From Candidatus Hydrogenedentota bacterium (lineage in GTDB: Bacteria; Hydrogenedentota; Hydrogenedentia; Hydrogenedentales; SLHB01), in contig SKRY01000153.1 of assembly GCA_007118235.1 (NCBI GenBank), forward strand, positions 1-9,578: a stretch of 9,578 nucleotides of DNA, given 5' to 3'. Shown here in pieces: positions 6,125 to 9,578 of this stretch. The first letter of the stretch is position 1, and the number at the start of each line of letters is the position of its first letter. The notes below the pieces were generated by a model. The model did not search any database. It saw nothing but the letters and a program-made list of their open reading frames with translations, and was not told the DNA's origin. The translations under genes and the position numbers were made by a program.

Positions 6125-7228
6125 TCAGGAGGGGTTGGCGACCGCCGTTTCCACCTCGATCTCGAAGAGCAGTTCATCGCGGCAGACGTCCGCGTGCAGG
6201 CAGGCGGCGGGTAAGTCCTTTATGCCGGCTTCGTCACAGTAGGCGCGGAACAGCTCGAGATGTGTCATGTCCTTGAAATAGGCGATGGCGCGGGTGGAAT
6301 CGGCCCAGCTCATCTCGCGCGAGGCGAGGATCGCGCTGACCACCTCCATGGTCCGGGCGATCTGGGCCTCGGGATCATCCAGATAGACGCTCTGGCCGTC
6401 TGGGGCAATGGAGGCGGTGCCGGAGACGTACAGTTCCCGGCAGTCCGGAGTGTCGATCTCCACCGCGCGGCTGAACGAGCTTTTGTAGTCTATCGCCGGG
6501 CATTGTAGGGGAGAGGCCACCGGAAAAATGCGGATTCGATCCGTCTTAGGTTTGATTGCCAGGGCGTCGCCAATCAGGGCCATTCCGGCGCGATTGGCCG
6601 CCCCGATGCCCGTGCTGCCCGGAACCATGTGGTCAAACACGCCGCGTTCCTCGAAGAATCCGGTGCGCACCTCGTTGAAGGTGTCGTACCAATCGAGCAG
6701 TTGATCCAGATACAGCCAGGTTCGGACCGTGTGCCGGAACTCCATCCCCGCCAGCGTCAGCGCGGTCTCCATGTTCTCGAAGAACTGCCGGGCCTGCGCG
6801 GCGCGCGAGGCCTTTGGATCCACAGGCAACACTCCGCCAAGCTGACAGTACACAGCATGCTCGTCTTCATACACCATGCCCACGGTCCGTCCATCCATCC
6901 GCAGTGGACACACCGGCGCGCCGGCGATCACGACCGCTTGGCTCGCCGCTGGGCTGCGCCCGTTGCAGGGATCGCCCCGGAGCCAGGTCAGCGGCCATTG
7001 CACTCGTTCGACAGCCGAATCATTGACCTCCGGCCGTTCGCTGCCGCCCAGCACCATCTGAGACACGATGGCCCCCTCCAATTCGTTGGCCGACGAGGCC
7101 AGCCGTTCAAACAGGGCCGGAGACGGATCGCCGGGCGGTATACTGAGCAGGTGTTTGGCGAAGGCCTCCCTGTGGAGGCTCGTCCGCACCATGTCTTTGC
7201 CAATAGAACGCGATACACTGCGGTGCAT
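6125..7228 (-). CDS. Two-domain Rid (YjgF/YER057c/UK114) or chorismatase-like protein
   Basis: Protein of 367 residues with no visible signal peptide or membrane segment, so probably cytoplasmic. The C-terminal third (about 252-362) reads as a Rid domain: FSRAVEIDTPDCRELYVSGTAS, then DPEAQIARTMEVVSAILAS, SWADSTRAIAYFKDMTHLELFRAY, and a final strand ELLFEIEVETA (352-362). The middle (about 120-225) has a second, more diverged Rid-like pattern (QARQFFENMETALTLAGMEFRHTVRTWLYL). Two such halves and the SGTASI motif recall bacterial chorismatases of the FkbO/Hyg5 type, so hydrolysis of chorismate or a related substrate is possible. The arginine that Rid enamine deaminases use before the last strand is not evident (ACLHADVCRDELL), so deaminase activity is doubtful. 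The start at 7228 is chosen for AAGG eight bases upstream; the frame extends to 7342, but only by overlapping the preceding gene. It lies 37 bp after the cytochrome gene and is probably cotranscribed with it. The substrate cannot be named. Confidence 0.75.
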   Translation of the reverse strand: MHRSVSRSIGKDMVRTSLHREAFAKHLLSIPPGDPSPALFERLASSANELEGAIVSQMVLGGSERPEVNDSAVERVQWPLTWLRGDPCNGRSPAASQAVVIAGAPVCPLRMDGRTVGMVYEDEHAVYCQLGGVLPVDPKASRAAQARQFFENMETALTLAGMEFRHTVRTWLYLDQLLDWYDTFNEVRTGFFEERGVFDHMVPGSTGIGAANRAGMALIGDALAIKPKTDRIRIFPVASPLQCPAIDYKSSFSRAVEIDTPDCRELYVSGTASIAPDGQSVYLDDPEAQIARTMEVVSAILASREMSWADSTRAIAYFKDMTHLELFRAYCDEAGIKDLPAACLHADVCRDELLFEIEVETAVANPS

Positions 7229-7265
7229 GGAGAATCCCTTCTGAATACTATGCGCTGCGCGAACG

Positions 7266-9230
7266 TTAGAGTGAAAGGATGTATTCGGCGAGATCCTCCA
7301 ATTCACTGGAGGTAAGGTCCGTGGTCGCGCCGTGCCGATCATCCGGATTGAACTCCGTGAGCATGTCTTTCATGTTCTGGGCGCGGCCGTCGTACAAATA
7401 GGGCGCGGTCCGCCAGACCTCGTTGAGCAACGGCGTGACAAACTCGCGAAGCCCCAACTCATCCGGTCCACTACCCACGTCGTGCAGTCTGCCGTCGGTG
7501 TAATGGGCGCCCGAATGGCATTCCGCGCAATTGGCTTGCTCAAAGATTTCCCTACCCCGCTGAGCCGCCGGACTAAGCTCCCCGTCCGCCAGGCGCGGAC
7601 TGGGAACGGGTTGAAGCGCGCTCAGGTAGGCGTCCACCGCGGCGGCCGTTTCCTCCGGAACTTCCACGAACTGGATGAACCTGAAACCAGCCCGCACCGC
7701 GACCTCGGCCTCGTCACGAATGCCCGTAATCATGACGGGGGGCGTCTCGTGCGACAGCAGCAGGCTTTTCGTGTTCTTGGGGTTGCCGATGCCGTCGTTG
7801 AGCAGATCCCAGTTCAGGGCGTCCGCGCGCGCGTCGGGGTGACAACTCGCGCAACTCTGCCATTTTTGGAAGCAGAAGTCCGCGTCAAAAAACGCTCTCT
7901 CTCCTTCGCGAACCTCGGAGAGTTCGGTTTGTTCGCCCAAAAGGATTTGCTCAACCGATGGGTTGGCATCCTCGCTCAGGTCCACAAGCGCCAAGCTATC
8001 GCTAAAATACTCGGTGACGGCGACGGTAGCGCCTCCAATGGCCACACCACGCGGCCCATTCCCCGGCAGCGCGATTCGTTCGCGCAGATCAACAAGAAAC
8101 GCCAGATCGTTCGGAATAGTTTCCAGACTGCGGGAGACCTCACTAACCTGCTCGCCGTTGGCCACGCGATCGATCTTGTCGTGCAGGGCCTGCCGGTCGA
8201 TGCGGCTCAGCTCATGCGTGCCCGAGTGGGCCACCACAATGGATTGGCCGCCGTCCGCACAGGCGACGCCCCACGGATTGGCCGCGCCCAGGTCCACATC
8301 GTCCAGCAGCACCGTCGTCAGCCACTGCTGGCTGTCCAGATCAATGACGCTCAAGGCGCTGGTGTTCATCCAGCCCCGCTCCAGTTGGGTGGTCGGCAGA
8401 TGAAAACGGCCCAGGGTATGCGTGACGTACGCGAACTGTCCATCCGGGGAAACGCACACATCACGCACGCCGGTCGAACCGTTGGGCAGGGTTACGGATG
8501 CGGCGATCTCCAACGACGCTGTATCGATCAGATCCACCTTGGCGGCGACGTGGCTGCTATTCGAGGGTTGGGCGGGCAGATGATTCGCTACCACAAGCAT
8601 CCCATCCCCGGGCGTTAGCGCGGCTGCAATTGGTTCGCGATCAGTCCGTACATGACCCCGCAATTCGCGGGTTTCCAAATGGTAGGCCGCCACTTCGTTG
8701 TCGAAGCGGTTGGACACATACAGGGTCCGCCCATCGGAAGACGCCACCGGCGCAACCGGGGTATGCCCAGCCGGCAACGTGAACTCAATCTCGCCCGTAC
8801 CCGGATCAACGGCGTCGATCCGTCCCTCATTCAGTCCAGACGTGACGTATAGCAGGTTCCCATCGGCGGCGAGCGCAACGCCCGACGGAGCCTGCTCCAG
8901 GGCGATGGACCACAGCGCCTCGCCCGGCGCCCTATCGACCGCTTCCACGCGGCGTCCCGTGTGGTGGACCACATAGATCACATCCCCGTCCGGGTTCATG
9001 GCGGCCGCAAGCGGCGAGTCGTAGGGATAATCCTCGGTCAGCGGAAGTCCTTCCACGCTCAGAGCCGGGGCTTCATCCCCTTCGGGTTCTTCGCCTTCCG
9101 GCGAACCCAATGCGATTCCCATGACGCCGCCAACGGCCACGACAGCCCCCAAGGCCATGACCATGAACACGATGACCGAGGATCCGTTGAACAAAGAAGG
9201 TTGATTGGGCCTCTTCCAGATCTGTCTCAT
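7266..9230 (-). CDS. Membrane-anchored YVTN beta-propeller fused to a di-heme cytochrome c peroxidase/MauG-like domain
   Basis: Exported electron-transfer protein of 654 residues. A hydrophobic segment at about 20-41 (VIVFMVMALGAVVAVGGVMGIAL), preceded by basic residues, acts as a signal or membrane anchor, so the rest is periplasmic. A beta-propeller of YVTN type spans about 70-425, with repeated blades such as LYVTSGLNEGRIDAVDPGTGE, LYVSNRFDNEVAAYHLETRE and AYVTHTLGRF. The C-terminal part has two heme attachment sites, CASCH (460-464) and CAECH (568-572), and APYLYDGRAQNMKDMLTEFN (610-629), the motif around the second heme in bacterial di-heme peroxidases. The histidine of the usual HDGR form is tyrosine here. 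The start at 9230 has GGAG eight bases upstream; an in-frame GTG at 9266 is the alternative. Substrate unknown. A small Rid-like gene follows 37 bp downstream. Confidence 0.85.
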   Translation of the reverse strand: MRQIWKRPNQPSLFNGSSVIVFMVMALGAVVAVGGVMGIALGSPEGEEPEGDEAPALSVEGLPLTEDYPYDSPLAAAMNPDGDVIYVVHHTGRRVEAVDRAPGEALWSIALEQAPSGVALAADGNLLYVTSGLNEGRIDAVDPGTGEIEFTLPAGHTPVAPVASSDGRTLYVSNRFDNEVAAYHLETRELRGHVRTDREPIAAALTPGDGMLVVANHLPAQPSNSSHVAAKVDLIDTASLEIAASVTLPNGSTGVRDVCVSPDGQFAYVTHTLGRFHLPTTQLERGWMNTSALSVIDLDSQQWLTTVLLDDVDLGAANPWGVACADGGQSIVVAHSGTHELSRIDRQALHDKIDRVANGEQVSEVSRSLETIPNDLAFLVDLRERIALPGNGPRGVAIGGATVAVTEYFSDSLALVDLSEDANPSVEQILLGEQTELSEVREGERAFFDADFCFQKWQSCASCHPDARADALNWDLLNDGIGNPKNTKSLLLSHETPPVMITGIRDEAEVAVRAGFRFIQFVEVPEETAAAVDAYLSALQPVPSPRLADGELSPAAQRGREIFEQANCAECHSGAHYTDGRLHDVGSGPDELGLREFVTPLLNEVWRTAPYLYDGRAQNMKDMLTEFNPDDRHGATTDLTSSELEDLAEYILSL

Positions 9231-9340
9231 GACATAAACTCCAGTTGGTGTTGTTGTGTTGAACACTCGTTTCTGTATCCTTACCTATCTCAACGAAGGC
9301 CTCAGCCTCGCACATGATCCGGCCTTTGCCGCAAATCGTT

Positions 9341-9357
9341 ATGCGTCAACTACGCAT
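9341..9357. promoter_or_regulatory. Short inverted repeat upstream of the cytochrome gene
   Basis: ATGCGT-CAACT-ACGCAT, six-base perfect arms, about 110 bp upstream of the chosen start at 9230. It overlaps TTGACG on the minus strand, but no convincing -10 follows. It could be an operator; it could also be chance. Apart from this and the hairpin at 9405-9428, the 9231-9474 gap shows nothing recognisable. Confidence 0.25.
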
Positions 9358-9404
9358 GGGCCACACACGAACAACGATGGTCCCTGTAACTTCGCACGTC
9401 ACCC

Positions 9405-9428
9405 TCATCCCCGCTTTCGCGGGGATGA
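9405..9428. repeat. REP-like hairpin with GAAA loop
   Basis: Perfect 10-bp arms TCATCCCCGC / GCGGGGATGA around TTTC (GAAA on the minus strand), with partly complementary CACCC/GGGGTG outside. This form (GCGAAAGCGGGGATGA) is a common dispersed intergenic repeat in many bacteria. It lies about 47 bp after the minus-strand stop at 9475 and has no T-tract, so it is a poor intrinsic terminator but could protect the mRNA 3' end. Confidence 0.6.
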
Positions 9429-9474
9429 CGAGGGGTGGGCGGGATTACCCACAATTCTTGGAATAGAACAAGTA

Positions 9475-9578
9475 CTAGTCCTCTTCTGTGCGGGTCAATC
9501 TCGGCGCGGTGTGTTTGCTTTCGCGAATATCCCGAAGCAGCGTGCGGAGTTCCGCGGCCTTCCCGGGTTCTTCGCTGA
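9475..9578 (-). CDS. C-terminal end of a probable sulfatase, cut by window edge
   Basis: Minus-strand frame open from the right edge to TAG at 9477-9475, giving 33 residues: SEEPGKAAELRTLLRDIRES, then KHTAPRLTRTEED. Sulfatases of the arylsulfatase family typically finish with a helix of this form (AxxxPEKxAELRxxLxxIR...), after the catalytic domain. No catalytic motif is in the window, so the call rests on the tail alone and a different protein with a charged C-terminal helix is possible. Confidence 0.45.
   Translation of the reverse strand, partial: SEEPGKAAELRTLLRDIRESKHTAPRLTRTEED

Noticed and set aside
6629..7315. Plus-strand open frame of 228 codons
   Set aside because: Antisense to the Rid-like gene; histidine- and arginine-rich with no motif.
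7229..7342. 38-codon N-terminal extension of the Rid-like protein
   Set aside because: It would overlap the cytochrome gene by 77 bp and has no ribosome site, whereas the ATG at 7228 has one.
7332..8618. Long plus-strand open frame of 428 codons
   Set aside because: It is antisense to the cytochrome gene, has no recognisable domain and arises from GC-rich codon use on the other strand.
9395..9440. Intrinsic terminator for the sulfatase
   Set aside because: The hairpin is strong but no T-tract follows in either direction, so a REP-like element fits better.

Overview
The window is GC-rich, gene-dense DNA in which nearly every gene is on the minus strand. It suggests an uncultured Gram-negative bacterium. 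An ImuA/ImuB/DnaE2 mutasome, a di-heme c-type cytochrome fused to a YVTN beta-propeller, the tail of a probable sulfatase and a VapBC-type toxin-antitoxin pair would fit Planctomycetes, Hydrogenedentes, Lentisphaerae or a similar group. That placement is inference; no marker gene is present.

Layout, left to right. Positions 1-3003 (minus) hold dnaE2, which encodes the error-prone polymerase III alpha subunit and runs off the left edge. A tandem palindromic repeat is translated in frame inside it. Positions 3000-4523 (minus) hold imuB, which overlaps dnaE2 by the four bases ATGA. Positions 4493-5313 are an interrupting segment. It carries a promoter with an SOS-box-like operator facing imuB and, on the opposite (plus) strand, a vapB antitoxin gene plus a vapC toxin gene broken by two +1 frameshifts. 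Positions 5315-5929 (minus) hold imuA, preceded by its own SOS-box-like promoter. A terminator hairpin (about 5975-6024) separates this block from an upstream minus-strand pair: a two-domain Rid/chorismatase-like protein (6125-7228) and a YVTN-propeller di-heme cytochrome (7266-9230). The right edge has a 244-bp gap with a REP-like hairpin, then the last 33 codons of a probable sulfatase.

The main observation concerns how imuA and imuB were separated. An exact 26-bp direct repeat lies at 4467-4492 and 5314-5339. One copy forms the 3' end of imuA, the other the 5' end of imuB at its Met12. Read together they reconstruct an ancestral arrangement in which the imuA stop codon lay inside the start of imuB. 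The toxin-antitoxin segment sits exactly between the two copies, so it split the operon without damaging either gene. The imuB side also has a promoter that looks like a duplicate of the imuA promoter: 31 of 40 positions match, with the same 18-bp spacer, the same CTG-N10-CAG operator in the spacer and the same 7 bases between -10 and ATG. The split mutasome therefore probably became two separately promoted but still DNA-damage-responsive units: imuA alone, and imuB-dnaE2.

In the known systems ImuA, ImuB and DnaE2 act together. ImuB binds the sliding clamp and recruits DnaE2 for mutagenic translesion synthesis, and ImuA is a RecA-like accessory factor. No RNA genes, CRISPR arrays or transposase genes were seen.
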